The notes under the pieces are model-generated. The model saw only the letters and a program-made list of their open reading frames with translations, was not told where the DNA came from and did no database searches. Shown here piece after piece: positions 37,718 through 51,139 of a stretch of 64,000 nt of DNA (position 1 is the first letter of the stretch; the number at the start of each line of letters is the position of its first letter). Location of the stretch: assembly GCA_934045905.1 (NCBI GenBank), contig OW203762.1, positions 25,328,345 to 25,392,344 of the forward strand. The letters are read 5' to 3'. The stretch comes from Leuctra nigra. Taxonomy: Eukaryota > Arthropoda > Insecta > Plecoptera > Leuctridae. The translations under genes and the position numbers were made by a program.

Positions 37718-38990
37718 AAGTAGAATGTGATGAACTAGAGGGCAGTTACACATTGCACAGTAGCATGTGGGTCAGTAGAGAGCGCAGTCAGGTTGGCAAG
37801 TAGAATGTGGGGTAGTAGAGAGCATACACTAAATGTTAAGTAGAATGTGGGGTAGTAGAGAGCATACTAATGTTAAGTAGAATGTGATGAACTAAGAGGG
37901 CAGTTACACATTGCACAGTAGCATGTGGGTCAGTAGAGAGCGCAGTCAGGTTGGCAAGTAGAATGTGGGGTAGTAGAGAGCATACACTAAATGTTAAGTA
38001 GAATGTGGGGTATTAGAGAGCACATACTAAATGTTAAGTAGAATGTGATGAACTAGAGGGCAGTTACACATTGCACAGTAGCATGTGGGTCAGTAGAGAG
38101 CGCAGTCAGGTTGGCAAGTAGAATGTGGGGTAGTAGAGAGCATACACTAAATGTTAAGTAGAATGTGGGGTATTAGAGAGCACATACTAAATGTTAAGTA
38201 GAATGTGATGAACTAGAGGGCAGTTACACATTACACAGTAGCATGTGGGTCAGTAGAGAGCGCAGTCAGGTTGTTAAGTAGAATGTGGGGTAGTAGAGAG
38301 CATCACTAAATGTTAAGTAGAATGTGGGGTATTAGAGAGCACATACTAAATGTTAAGTAGAATGTGATGAACTAGAGGGCAGTTACACATTGCACAGTAG
38401 CATGTGGGTCAGTAGAGAGCGCAGTCAGGTTGTTAAGTAGAATGTGGGATAGTAGAGGACACATACTAAATGTAAGTAGAATGTGGGGTAGTAGAGAGCA
38501 CATACTAATGTTAAGTAGAATGTGATGAACTAGAGGGCAGTTACACATTGCACAGTAGCATGTGGGTCAGTAGAGAGCGCAGTCAGGTTGTTAAGTAGAA
38601 TGTGGGATAGTAGAGGACACATACTAAATGTAAGTAGAATGTGGGGTAGTAGAGAGCACATACTAATGTTAAGTAGAATGTGATGAACTAGAGGGCAGTT
38701 ACACATTGTACAATAGCATGTGGGCCAAATGAGAACGCAGTCAGGTTGGCAAGTAGAATGTGGGGTAGTAGAGAGCACATGCTAAATGTTAAGTAGAATG
38801 TGGGGTTTTAGAGAGCACATACTAAATGTTAAGTAGAATGTGGGGTTTTAGAGAAAGGTTAAGTGGAATGTGGGTTATTAGAGAGCACATACTAAATGTT
38901 AAGTAGAATGTGGGGTTTAAGGGAGCACAAACCAAATGTAAAGTCGAATGGGAGGAAATAGAAAACAAATAAGTATTGAAAAGTAGAATG
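37718..38990. repeat. Higher-order minisatellite, ~159-bp unit made of four ~40-bp subunits
   Basis: The phrase AAGTAGAATGTGATGAACT begins at 37718, 37875, 38036, 38196, 38355, 38513 and 38671, a spacing of 157-161. Each large unit holds four related subunits that start (A)AGTAGAATGTG or GTAGCATGTGG and carry GTAGAGAGC. After 38,760 only the simpler subunits continue, progressively degraded, to about 38,990. The open frame seen on the minus strand here is a by-product of the repeat. Confidence 0.95.
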
Positions 38991-39644
38991 TAGGAATATA
39001 GAAAACATTATTTTCACACATTAAATTCTGAAAACAACACACCACATTTTCTTTGTTCATAAAAATAATACTATAAGATCCAACCCGTATTCTCATAACC
39101 GTGCTACCGCAAGCATCTCAGTTAATTAATAAATAATTGTTGAGAGAAATGAACTATACGTCGAGCACGGAAAACCAATTGTTTAGAAAGAGAAAGAAAA
39201 TGTAATTGAAACGCAGCCTTTATTATTTTAACCGCCAGGGCAATAAATAAGACTTCCCCATCTAGTTGTGAAACGCAGAGTGCGTGCCAATGTCTAATGA
39301 AGAACAGATTAGATAGCTGGTCGTCAGCGAATCATTTGACAATGCGGAGATCGAGGTAAAAACTACGGCGAGACACGCTCATAAGAGTTGATTGATCCTA
39401 CTGGGAATTGACGTCACAAAAAACCACACTCCATGACTCGGCATTGTCATTGGCTGGAATGAGAGCACAATAAATCATTCGGCATTGTTGACTGGGGCAA
39501 AAATAAATCTGAAGCATTGAATTGCCACGTACTTTCACAAATAAACAAAATGTGATTCTTTTATCAAATTCAATGTGAAAACAAACCAATAAATAGTATA
39601 TTGCTGATTGCTTGTTTTATTTAATCAAATTTTCATATTTATAA

Positions 39645-39860
39645 ACTAGGTCAATGGTGAAGGATGAATGATTTTGATGACGACAGGGAGAAAATGATAA
39701 AGTACGGGTGGTGAGAAGGAAGCGATTGTGGTCTATTAGGAGGGATCCATTCCAGCATTTGGTCTCGACTGAGGGAAACAAGGAAAATCTTCAGTCGAGC
39801 AGAATGGAATCGACTAAGGACTCCAAAGTGCCAGTACAAAGCCGGAGTCTACTTGTTTCG
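39645..39860 (-). repeat. SINE-like repeat
   Basis: Minus strand core with CCTCAGTCGAGACCAAATGC and TCCTAATAGACCACAATCGC; the box B region is degraded (CGATTCCATTC). Confidence 0.65.
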
Positions 39861-39864
39861 TAAA

Positions 39865-42800
39865 TTTAATATGCAACCTAAAAACTGTATATTTGTTGAT
39901 TGCTTGGGACACTTCATTTTATGTTTATGCATTTCAAAAGTTTTTTTTTATTAAGGTAGTCTTCAGTTTCGATTTACGTGTCACAATTTCCTAAGAGACC
40001 ATCGACTAAAACAATTGTACATCATAAATAATAAAACAAGTCAACAAAGTGGTAAACCAACTTCATCCAGTCGAGCCTACTAATACACCTCTCCAAAGAG
40101 TTTCCATTCATACAGAACATTTCACTATTCAACATGATCTCTTATTCATCACACTCGCTGTACCAACTCCACGGGCACAGAGTTCGAGTAGCGACAGAAA
40201 AGATGCCAGCAAGGTAGATGCATAGAATCAAGCGTGTAATTGAGTGGTTACGTGCCTGTCACTCGAGATATATTTCATCCCGACAAAGCGCTCACAGAAA
40301 TCAATAATGCAATAGATTTGAAGACCGGAGGGAAATTCACGGGTCTGCATGAGAAATGAGCGGCTAGATTAGCTGTGCTTGTTTGGAGACATCTAATCCG
40401 AGCAGAAAGGCAATGTACATTACATCGTTTTCATCGTTTTTCACGTTCATGATTTCAAAATGCGGAGAAATTTGAACGCAATGTGGATTATAGTGTAAAT
40501 AGAATGTTCTGAAAAAGCGGAGAAAATGACGTTTATTGAAAGTGGAGCATTTTTTAAAATTGTCTTCTATAACAGAATGAAGCAATTTGCAAACTAAGCG
40601 TGTGTATAAATTGTAAAATGATGACAACTCGGATGCATCGAGTGTTTTTCTCAAGGTATAATCTTCCACGCCAGCATCCTGTAGCACGATAATTGCGTTA
40701 CGCACTTCGTATCTCGCGCATCAGTAAATTGCTTCCCTCCCCGCGAAGTTTCTCCGGAGGTCTCTACTAAGTACCAAGTTTTGAGTTAGTACGCACACAG
40801 TAGCATTATTAGATATGCGAAATCTCGTAGCTAAAAGAATTAGTCTCTCTAACCGTAATTGCCTTGCCTTCGTCTAGAACCTCGCCGCAGGCGTTAATTG
40901 CATGTTCACTTGCGTGCATGGGAGACACACGCTTTACGGTCTGTTCAAAAGCAGGCGCAAACTCAAGCTGGTAACCACGTGATCAAGTTTGCAAAGTCAC
41001 TCGTGAATGAAACAGAACCCCCGTCTAATTAGTTTGACAACTCGAAGTTAGGAGCGCTGTGTGCTCAAGGATGGGCGAAGTCAGTTGACAAATGCTTTGT
41101 TCCATGTGGAAGACAAAACCGACGGGATCATATTGTGTTACGCTGTCGAAATTCATTTTCTAGAACAATTATTTTGTTTTTTTATGTTGTCGCCCTCTAT
41201 AGAGAAATTCCGTGAACATCAACGTGATCTTTTGGATCCATCTGGAAGCGTTCCCGTTTTTATCGTCAGCATAAAAATAACGCAATTGGCTATAAAATTG
41301 GTTGAGACGCTCGTACACAATGTGAGTGATTGGTTATAGGTCGTTACTTTCTACAAAGAACATCGGTGGTTCTTACATCATGCTTCATGTACTTTCTATG
41401 TATTAACATACTTCACAGTATGTCAATAATAGCCGATAATATGTAAACCTCTGTACAGGTCTTTGGAATTTACCACAGGATATAATCGTGAAGGTTTTGC
41501 ATGACAGCGTTGAATTTTACTTTGTCAAGATTTTCAATTACTATATTTTTGTCAGCTTCTAAAAGGGGTTTTGCGTGCAATTTTGAACAACATCGTATTA
41601 TTAATGCAATGCTTTTGAAATGAACAAGCTGCTTTTATTATTTATTTTCATAGTGCGGTATTTTAAAATGATTATTCTTGTTTCGAAATTACCACCATCA
41701 AGAAAGTTTAATTTACATTTTTATTACAACTACTTACAAACTTACAAAAAGGGGTTTCGTTAATAAAAATACCTTAATTACGAGATTTTTAAGTTGAATG
41801 CTATTATCAAAGTGCCACATTAATTTTTAAACACCACTTTAAAAGCGGTTGATAAAAAGCAAATATCATAATATTTACGTTGATCAATAAAACACTGTTC
41901 AAAGAAAGGCGCTACCAAAGCTGATACTTCGCTAATTATATACAAGTATTGAACAATGATATTTATGTTTTCTGACGATCTCAGGTGGGTGGTGATAATT
42001 AATAGCATTTTAAAATGTTCTACATATTCATTTTAATTTTTAAGGTAAGCGCTTAAACAGGTTTTAACTTCTACTGTAGCCCAGTTTTTAAGCCATTGAT
42101 ACCATTGAAAGTATGAACTTTCCAAAGTGTTTTTTTTGTGGTATTGGTTGTTGCCAATTAGCAATAAAGTCATAATGAACTAATAAACTCAACAACTGAT
42201 TAAAGCATTGAGACCAAGTACAAACAAAGAACCTCAACTACTCTGCAAGCTCATCCCCTCCACCCCTCCACTCATGGTACAGATCGTGGGATTATCTAAC
42301 TTTGAACAGCTTTTATTTCTTTCCGAATCCAAGTGGCGAATCATAAAATACACTATTTAGCACGCGCGTAAAAGAGCCAGCATCAAGTATGCAGAATCGT
42401 CTCTGGATGTTGGAGCGCTATAAAGCCCGTGTCCTGTAGGAATCCCGATGTCCCCAGTGATGCCCAGCCTCCAGACACGGGGATTTTATCTCACGGCCAA
42501 CGTTGAATATTTCACCACGGACAGAAAGGGCCGCATGTTCGTAGACGTTAATAAAAAGTTCGATAGACAACTCAGCAGAATTATGTGGCGGACAAACTAG
42601 CTGGAACAGTTTCCCAGAGTTTCAGTTTCACGAGTTGAGACGTCGAAGATTGACGCCCTCGCCCCGAAAACTCGCCCGATTTATTGTCGGAGAGATTCCA
42701 TTCTCTTTTGGTGTCGCCATATCATGTGTCGTTCCATTCGTTACTTGTGTTTTGTTTGTGATCTTTAGGTCAAACCATTTGACAAATCTATCGCAATTTA

Positions 42801-44630
42801 ATAAGACAACGTCTGTTTGCTTGACCCGAACTTCTTGCACTAAAACAGTTCGAACGACAAAAAGTATCTGATGGGGCAGATGTTTCTGTGCAAGAGCTGA
42901 AAAGCTCGGTAAGGACTTGTAAGGAGTTATCAGGACAGGCGAACAACTAGCAAACGGAACACTTATTTGACTGGATAGTTCAAATATAGATCGTTATGGG
43001 TTCTAGAACATTATAGAAATTAAACCAGGTTGAACTATATGTGGCTGGCAAGAACGTAATTGGTGGATAATTATGCAGGTCAAATTAATTTTTAACTCAT
43101 CTTGTGGATTTTATCAGACCCCGAAGTTGAAATAGGGAAATAATACGTATATAAACAACATGTGTATTTCTATCATGTAGGTACGATAGATACAGTGATA
43201 CGACACTAGGGTTGATTTTCAAAATGTAGGTGTTTTAATCATTATAAACACCAATTACCATGCAATTACCAGGAAGTTTTAATTGTAAATTGGGATTTGT
43301 AATTAAAACTGTCGAGTCATACCAGTAGTAGAAGACAATATTGTTTAACTTTTTATGAGTCCCATTCCTGGATTGAATTACGTAGCAAAACTATGTTCGT
43401 CGCGATTCGATGCCAAAGTTTAGAGAGTATTCTACTATTGCTGAACAGACAGAATTATTACCCCACTCCTGAAAATATTTTTTTGTACTCTCCTATATTG
43501 AACCGATTTTATTGGAAGCCCACGGATCTCTTTGCCAAGAATAAAGCACGTGTAATCTCCGCTCTTTGACGGTCCTGGAATCAAGGCCCACACTAAAATA
43601 AACAAAAATAAATAATACAAGATCATACGGCTGCCAGAAACAGAATGGAATCCGAGCGTCACATGCTCATTAGCTTTTCACTTGTCTGCATCTTGTTCCA
43701 AATACATGCATAATCGAGACGGACGATTTCATTTCCGTAATATTTTACAATTAAAGTATCTATTTATTTGCAAACTATTTGCAATTTGACATTCTCAGCG
43801 TGATATCGATACTATTTTTGAATGAACAGCTTCCCGGCCAATTGACGTTTTCGGAATGCGTGCACTTTGAGCTCCGTATAGTCGAGTTTTTACCAACTAA
43901 ATTAGAATAGCTGTAACTTTTTTCCAACAAAAGTTATGCTTTTGAAACTTTCAAACATCAAACCTAAGTTATGTTGTTTATAATATGTGAAATTTTCAGT
44001 CCGATGTATACAGTAGTTTCGTCACAGCAATGTCCCGCCCATTGTACGTTTTTTTGGGGGCCACCCAGAATAATCGGAGATCTGGACAGTTTATGAGCAA
44101 AGTTCTCAGATTAGTCGAGAAGTGGGAATAAAATGTTTGACGACCGAGTTCATATTTTAACATATTTAAAATATTAAAATATATTTAAAATATACATCTA
44201 GGTAACATATTTTACAAATTTTTTGAAGAGTAAATTTATTGTTACGACCTTTTAAAAATTGCACGTTACGTAAATATCGGCGACATTCCAGAATAAACGC
44301 ACACTTTATTTTACAATCAAGTTATGTTCTACCAATAAAATCCCACTGTAATCTACCTATATTTTTAATTACCTACAGATTCATTTGCAGCGCATAAAAT
44401 TTAATAACTCATATTGATTTCACAGCAATTAGAGTTATGAGCGGTAAATTGAAACAAGCTTATATGCCAATAAAACCTATAGGTATTAATGTTTTATGAT
44501 CTCTGGGCGAACCTGCAATGGCATTAGTCATCTGATAATCGTGTGATAACCTACTCCCAGATAATCATTCCAATACACGATGTTACTCAACGTAAAGCTC
44601 TAAAATCAAAAGCACTTTACTAATACATTT
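39865..44630. other. Gene-poor stretch
   Basis: No repeat family or exon recognised. Frames such as 41061-41339 (+) and 40364-40705 (-) lack splice support and recognisable motifs. Confidence 0.55.
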
Positions 44631-44632
44631 TG

Positions 44633-44690
44633 AAACCGCTCTGTGTAAGGCGTTGATAAGCAAGCCCGTTTCATGCTGTGCTCGAAAATA
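44633..44690 (-). mobile_element. TGAGCGAGCG-family 3' end fragment
   Basis: CCGCTCTGTGTAAGGCGTTG is the inverse of the family's 3' hairpin region; the partner 5' end was not found nearby. Confidence 0.5.
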
Positions 44691-45274
44691 AATAAAAAAA
44701 CAGATAGGTAATTTTGATTTGCAAAAGATCGAAGAAGCACATACTTTAACGTCAGATAAATTTTGGCATTTAAAAATCAATAGGTATACTTAGATATATT
44801 TTTGACATATTTCTCCGAACATTTGTATTTGAGGATGAAATATTAGGTAATTTCAATGACTATGCAAATTGAGTACCTACAAAATTATATTATTTTTAAT
44901 AAGAAATTGCTCGCAATTTTGCTTTCTTCAACAATATCGACCGTAGACCGTATTCAGATCAAGACAGCCAGTGCCTTTAGCTTTTAAACTGTTATCTAAA
45001 TCAGATTTTCCGCCTGGTTATTTCTATTTATTTTTTTTAAGTATTTATTTCTAGATTTATTTACAAGAGTAAATAAAATAAATCACAAAATAAATTATCA
45101 ATTACAACCTATAAATAACATAATTAATTGTAAATTTCAACCTATCCGCTCTAATATTTACCACTGTTTCACTAAATAGGTACATAAGTAATAGCGTTTT
45201 CCTCTGGCATGCACTGAATGAGAGCAAAGAATTGCTCTGTGACGTCATGCTCTGCACTAGTGCGGCAAAAAAAG

Positions 45275-45630
45275 CAACCCCAGTGGAAAACAAGGATATT
45301 TCCAGTGCTAGCATAACCTAAAAATAGCAAAGCATTTCATAGAATTCGTTTTAGATCATCCATTGTTGGTCAATTAATCTATCACTGTTATTTGAAGATT
45401 CAAATAGGTTATAAACAGCAACTAATTTTCAAGCGACCATCTTGGAATATTCGAGTGCAATGGCTTACACTGAGAATTTTCTCAGTGCTAAAAATGTGCT
45501 CTCAGAGCGTGCAACTTTGCCAGTGGAAAATGCAAAAACCACTCCAGTGCACACTGGATTTCCCAGTGGAAAACTACACCCGCTCTCAGTGCAACCCAGT
45601 GCAGCACCAGTGCAGTCAGTGGAAAACGCT
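45275..45630. repeat. Cluster of CAGTG motifs
   Basis: CAGTG occurs at 45483, 45521, 45545, 45564, 45587, 45597, 45608 and 45617, with more near 45,281 and 45,301, often as CCAGTGGAAAA or CAGTGCAA. Spacing is irregular, so this is not a simple tandem repeat. Open frames across it look accidental. Possibly the subterminal repeats of a decayed hAT-type element. Confidence 0.6.
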
Positions 45631-45639
45631 ATAAGTCTA

Positions 45640-48600
45640 CTAATACTGCTAATTCTATGCTAATCTACTAAATGACGTACTTATCAAGTTTCACTTTACA
45701 ACTAGCACATGATTTTATTTAAGAAAAAACTTAACAAGTTCGGGCGATATAGCATTAGCATGTGTACAAAATTTCAGATCAAAATGTTGATCAATATGAC
45801 ACGGGCGGCGCATACAATAAAACAAACAGAAAAAATCCCGTAAGAGCTCCAAGAACGTACGACTACACTCTCACAAAAATAAACTTCGTTGAAGCGCAAA
45901 CTCAATATGCCAGTAGCGATTTACTGTCTGTAAAGCAGATAAAAAAGCACGCCCGTCTCCCTTGAATCCATTATCCTGGATTAAGCCATCAGCTCGGCAA
46001 TGAAGCGATGCAATCAGGCGCCGGCGCTTCGCCGGGATTGCGACGTGCTTTTTAATAAACTTGATCGAATCTCGATACAGATTGCTGCTAGAAGCACAGC
46101 ATCCTCGAGATGAAAAGATGAAAGAGATGATACTTCGCGAAGTCTTGTCGAGGAGTTTACGTTGCCATCATGCAATCAAGGAGTGTTGTTTTAGTTACAA
46201 TGTATAATTAAGGGGGTTTCAGGGTTACGGCATAGGAATGAGAATTTGCTGTAATTCACACCAAAGATTAATGAAACCATATTACATACAACTAGCAAAA
46301 AATATTTGCCCCTTACGGTATGATATAATTAGATATTCTTGATTGAAGATCATCTTTTCCCCCATAAGATAACACAGGGAGACATGAAATCGTCCCGGAA
46401 AATTGGCCTTAAATTGCTCCTAAACCGCAAGAGGAATGACAAATTATTGAAAATAGTATTAAATGACACTTTTATGAATAAGAATGCCGTTGCAAAATAG
46501 GAAAGAAAAGTGTGTGATACATTTTCCATAAATCTGGCAGCGCTGCACTGCAAATATTAATTATTTTGACATATAAGTGGAACATAAATTTGATTACACG
46601 GTAAGGTAAAATTGGTTTATGCTGTTATGTGAGGTATAGTTGCATCAGTAATTTGTATGAATCACAACGAATTCTATAAGCATCATGGCTGGAAGGGATC
46701 GTTGAATTGTAAAAATATATAGTACCTAAATTGAAAATAATTATATTGTAAAAAATGCAAATGTTGCATTTTTCCGATTATGAATGATGTACCACTGTAA
46801 AACATGTTGTTCATTAAAAATACATTTTAAATGAAAAAATATTTATTTACCACATAAAAAATTGCTTTTTGAGTGGAGCATGTGAAAATCAAATTTTAAA
46901 CGAACCCCTACTTTTCGTTTGTTTTTCAGCAAATGCAAAAAATATTAATTAGGTAAATGACATCAACACCAAATTTTAAACAAAAATCAAGTCTCTAAAT
47001 GTTTTAACGACTAACTACAAAATGAATACGTATAGGGACTAACCAAAACATATATGTTTATTTGGGAGACTAATAATCTTTCCAAGTTCGAGGATAATCG
47101 AAACGGTTCATGAAAAGTTCGTTGTCATTTTAGTTTATTTTACATGGAATGCTTCACCACACAAACATGACACACACCACAATGACGTGGCTTCACTGAA
47201 CATAATTTGTAGGATAGATAGTTTTTTCAATTAACAAAAGTTAACTTGAACATTAAGTTAAAACCAATATCCATAATATAATATGAACTATTACGACGTG
47301 GGTTTGTCTGGCAAAGTTACACAATTTCCTGGCTTTTGTAGACAATAAAGTCTGGACAAACTGTCTGCAATCTGGATTTACAGTTTCCGAATATAGTTTC
47401 CAGCAATACCCAGTGGTTAGTTTCATGAGCTCATCTGAAGAACACAGTTTAATTCTGGTCTGTCTTCTATCGTGACTATTAGGGACATGATCGAAATTGG
47501 TGGAGGTAAAATAAAAAAGGTCCAATTTCGATCTAAATGTACCCAATTGCTAAACCAGCGTCCAACTACGAATTAGACCATGATGGACGATTGACCATCC
47601 CTCCCCAATCCCACAGGACTAGAGTTCAATCATTGGTCAGCAGGGACCCCCCCCCATGGGCCAAGTCACCGACGTGATTATCAAAAACCCCGGCGCTCCC
47701 GGCGTCTAATTCACGATTATTGTTCGCTCCGTCGTCTCGATAATACGTGGTCGTGACATCGACGTCGCTATCGATTCATCTCCCTCCCTCTCCAGCAGAA
47801 GATCAATCATACAGCCTCCTGGTCCTGATGTGATTGCCTTGTTAGAGAGTGAAAAAGGTGCAAGTCACGTCGGGACTTGAGTGCTGCCAGTCTCCACTCG
47901 CGTTCGTCAAAACTTGAGGCAAAATCGAGGAAAATCGCGTTTCGATAATGCAGACTTTTTTTCTGATTTCTATAGAATGGTAATTCAAATGTAGCTTTGA
48001 GATATTGATAGTAAGATGAAGCCATAGGTTCGGTTACTCGAAGTTTAAAAATAGCTCAAGTAAGCTGATCTATTGCGCGATATAAAGCTTTCGCAGAACA
48101 CATTTTAAATTAAAAATAATGGTAGTACTGTGAAAGTTCTTAGATTATTGAATTATAAGTATAATATTATTTTTATCTTTGAGGTTGGCCAACTTTTTTA
48201 ATGTAAAATAATGTTAATGAAGAACTTGAAAATCACAAAATTTGAATTGAAACGTCAATATAAATTAAAAATAACTTTCCAAGTTAGCATAGGTACCAAA
48301 TGAGCTTTTCCTGGTTTCCCTCATCTGTCCCAGCTTCCTAACAATCAGAATCAAGCACGTGACCAGGCCTGATTACTATCGAGATGATGATTCTAATACC
48401 TGGATTCGTCACCACATCAAAATAAACACGAATCATGAAGGTCAAACACTCGAGGTGTCTACACTTCATACCTACTGTACAAAAAGAAGGGGTAACAAAA
48501 GTTACATAAAAAAGCTCCACGTATTGTGTGTATTGTACTAGTTTTCAAGTCCACTCTGTTTTTATTGGTTTAAACAAAAATGTATGAAATTTGCAGATTT

Positions 48601-48800
48601 CAAAGTGGTATTTTTATACAGAACGTTTAGACCACTCCAAGAAATGAGGTAGAGGAAACTCGGCTACAGTAATTTTTACGAATTTTTTATAGTGATTAGA
48701 CTTATGAAGGGAACCTGTTAAAAAATATGTATCTTCAATCTTTCATGGAAGACAAATTAATTTTCGTTGTCTAATAAAGTTAGATGAACACATTAAAAAA
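45640..48800. other. Gene-poor stretch
   Basis: AT-rich, no repeat or gene recognised except short simple-sequence tracts. Confidence 0.55.
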
Positions 48801-48813
48801 ATATAATATACTA

Positions 48814-49586
48814 GGAAAACGCTCTGTGTAACGCGTTGATGAGCGAGCACAGGGACGTGCAAATTCTCGAACCGGAAATGAGTAAACAACGCACAGAAAA
48901 CATATACATCCATATTGAATTGAAATATGATCACTCAATCAACACAACATAATGCTTTTCATTGAAACTTGAAAATAGCATCTATAAGCACCCATGGTAA
49001 ATACAGCAAATCAGATTCAATTCAAGTGGCACTGGAAAACATTCATTTCGATACTTCATATCTGACAGATTTGAAAAATGGCAATAAGTTTATACGTTCT
49101 TAACTGATTGGGATGAAATTTTGTAAAATAAGAGACAATGTTGGTCTTAATAATCATGCAAAATATGAGTTTGATCAGAATTATCGAAGACCGTTTTCAT
49201 TTTTCAGCCTATCAGGAGATATTTATTTAAATTTTAACCAATGAATGGATTTCAAAAAAATTAGTGTATGTAAACAGAGAAGGTTGGTTTTACATGTGTG
49301 CAAAATTTCAGCTCGATCGAAGAAAAACTGACCTGTATAGCCAAAATTTGAGTTTGATCAGTTGATCAGATCATCCTACCATCAGGAGATGTTTATTTAA
49401 ATTTTAGCCAATGAATGGATTTCAAAAAATTTTGGGGTCTGCAAACAGAAAAGGTTGTCCCCACATGTGTGCAAAATTTCAGCTCGATCGAAGAAAAACT
49501 CTGATCTTTATATCGTCAGGTAACAGAAAAAAAAACAGAGGTCCGTGCCAAAAGAGCCAAAAGGAGACGCTCGCTTCGCTCGCTCA
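48814..49586 (-). mobile_element. TGAGCGAGCG-family repeat, full copy with 11-bp direct repeat
   Basis: Minus-strand copy: its 5' end TGAGCGAGCGAAGCGAGCG lies at the right and its 3' end GCGTTACACAGAGCGTTTTCC at the left. ATAATATACTA occurs on both sides (48803-48813 and 49587-49597), overlapping the ends. The interior has a tandem duplication of about 170 bp (CAGGAGATATTTATTTAAAT near 49,208 and 49,382). Its interior differs from the 56.2-kb copy, so ends are shared while cores vary. Confidence 0.7.
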
Positions 49587-50309
49587 ATAATATACTATGT
49601 GTTCCAAAAGTGACGACTCATCCCCTAGATTTATTTCAGTTCTTGTCCCCTTCTCTAGTGGTGCAGAGTAGATGAACAGGTTTCATGTTCTGCTAAGTAT
49701 CAAAAGTTGAAAGTGATCAGAAGAAACTCTCTTCTCTTTCATTAATTTCGATTTCGATATCAGCAATTTGCTCTACCGTAGACGTAAACATCTTGTTTTA
49801 TGACGATCAACGATGAGGAGCTGATGATCACAGACTTATCTCTTAAACTTTGCAAGTTTCGAATACTTTACAAAGTTAATTTAATGTTCAGGTTGAAAAG
49901 AAGGATGACCTTCATTAGTGAAGAACATAAAGTATAAAAATATGTGAAGTGGAACATACGGCACTTACTACATTGTAACTAAATGGATGATTCAACAAAA
50001 AGAAGGACTTCTGAGTCATAGGAAAAGGAATAGGAAAAAAACAAAATCATTACTATTTCTTGCTGATATTCAACTTTCTTGTTTCAACGACGTTATTTGC
50101 TGAATTGGCTACTAGCAAATACTGATCTGACATAAATAACGGGATGACATCCAATTTGAAATCCCCTCCGCGGAGACAGCTGATGTGCAAAGTGCAAACC
50201 AGGTCAAGGAGCGAGCTGCAATTGTCCTGGACTGCACTTGCACATGCACTCAATGCAAGTGCAGCGAGGAGAGACTCAAGATTGTGTCGATGCAAGATGA
50301 ACGTGATCC

Positions 50310-50417
50310 GAGGTGGGATTCTATAACTCCATTGCGACCGCTTAGCAATTTCTTCCATAAGGATTAACATTGAAATAATTGCTAAGCGGTCGCAATGGAG
50401 TTATAGAATCCCACCTC
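50310..50417. repeat. Perfect 41-bp inverted repeat, 26-base loop
   Basis: 50310-50350 (GAGGTGGGATTCTATAACTC...) is the exact complement of 50377-50417. No mismatch over 41 pairs. The GGGATTCTATAAC segment resembles the ends of the small MITEs at 26.4 and 30.2 kb. It could be a recently formed foldback element or a small-RNA hairpin. Confidence 0.9.
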
Positions 50418-50589
50418 CGATGCAGCTCTTCGTCGATTGTTTTAAGTTGGTCTCTTGTGAGGCGGATAGAGGGTCAGAGAGGAGAATTATTGGCGACAGT
50501 CGATTAGCTTTACCTACTCGAATGTTGTTCGGATGTTGATGAAGTTACACGGTCTCTGTTCTTCATCGAGTTGGGATGATAATCATTAC

Positions 50590-51045
50590 TAGGGAGGATG
50601 TTTAGGACCTATGAATCAAATTTTATGGTATGTAATAATCATCAACATATTATTCAATGTATTGGTTTAGGAGTTGGACTTGGAGTAATATATTAAAATT
50701 AACATAAAATTATTGTATGAATGTGTACCAATGTATCAAGTGTCAATAATTGATGGCATGGTGGATGGATATTTTATGAATTGTGGTCTAGACCAAAATT
50801 CATAAAATTGTTGCAATTTGCAATAAACATTTCATATTATTTTCCCCAATAATTTTAAAAAAATACAGAAAGACCTTAAAATAGCAAGAAAAGGACTGAA
50901 TTCATCAAAAATTGAGAAAAAGGCATTTTCAGGCAAAATGAATCACATATTTTTGAAATCAGAAACACATGAAACATATATTTATCATTTTTAGACGTGT
51001 CTGAACAAAAAACTAAAAAAGGATGTCCTAAACATCCTAGCCCTA
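50590..51045. mobile_element. TAGGG-ended hAT-like MITE, copy 3
   Basis: Ends are TAGGGAGGATGTTTAGGACC and GTCCTAAACATCCTAGCCCTA. Flanks are ATCATTAC and ATCATTAA, a 7 of 8 match. About 60-80 bp shorter than the other two copies through a deletion near the left end. Confidence 0.9.
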
Positions 51046-51139
51046 ATCATTAAATCCATTCATAGTCAATATACCGGTAATACGAAGATTAATAATTTCT
51101 ATTCTTTTGACATTTTTTATTTTTTTTATTTTTGTAGTT

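Noticed and set aside
38530..38778. 82-codon frame over the minisatellite
   Set aside because: It is the translated repeat unit (repeated LLPHILL-like phrases), not a protein gene.
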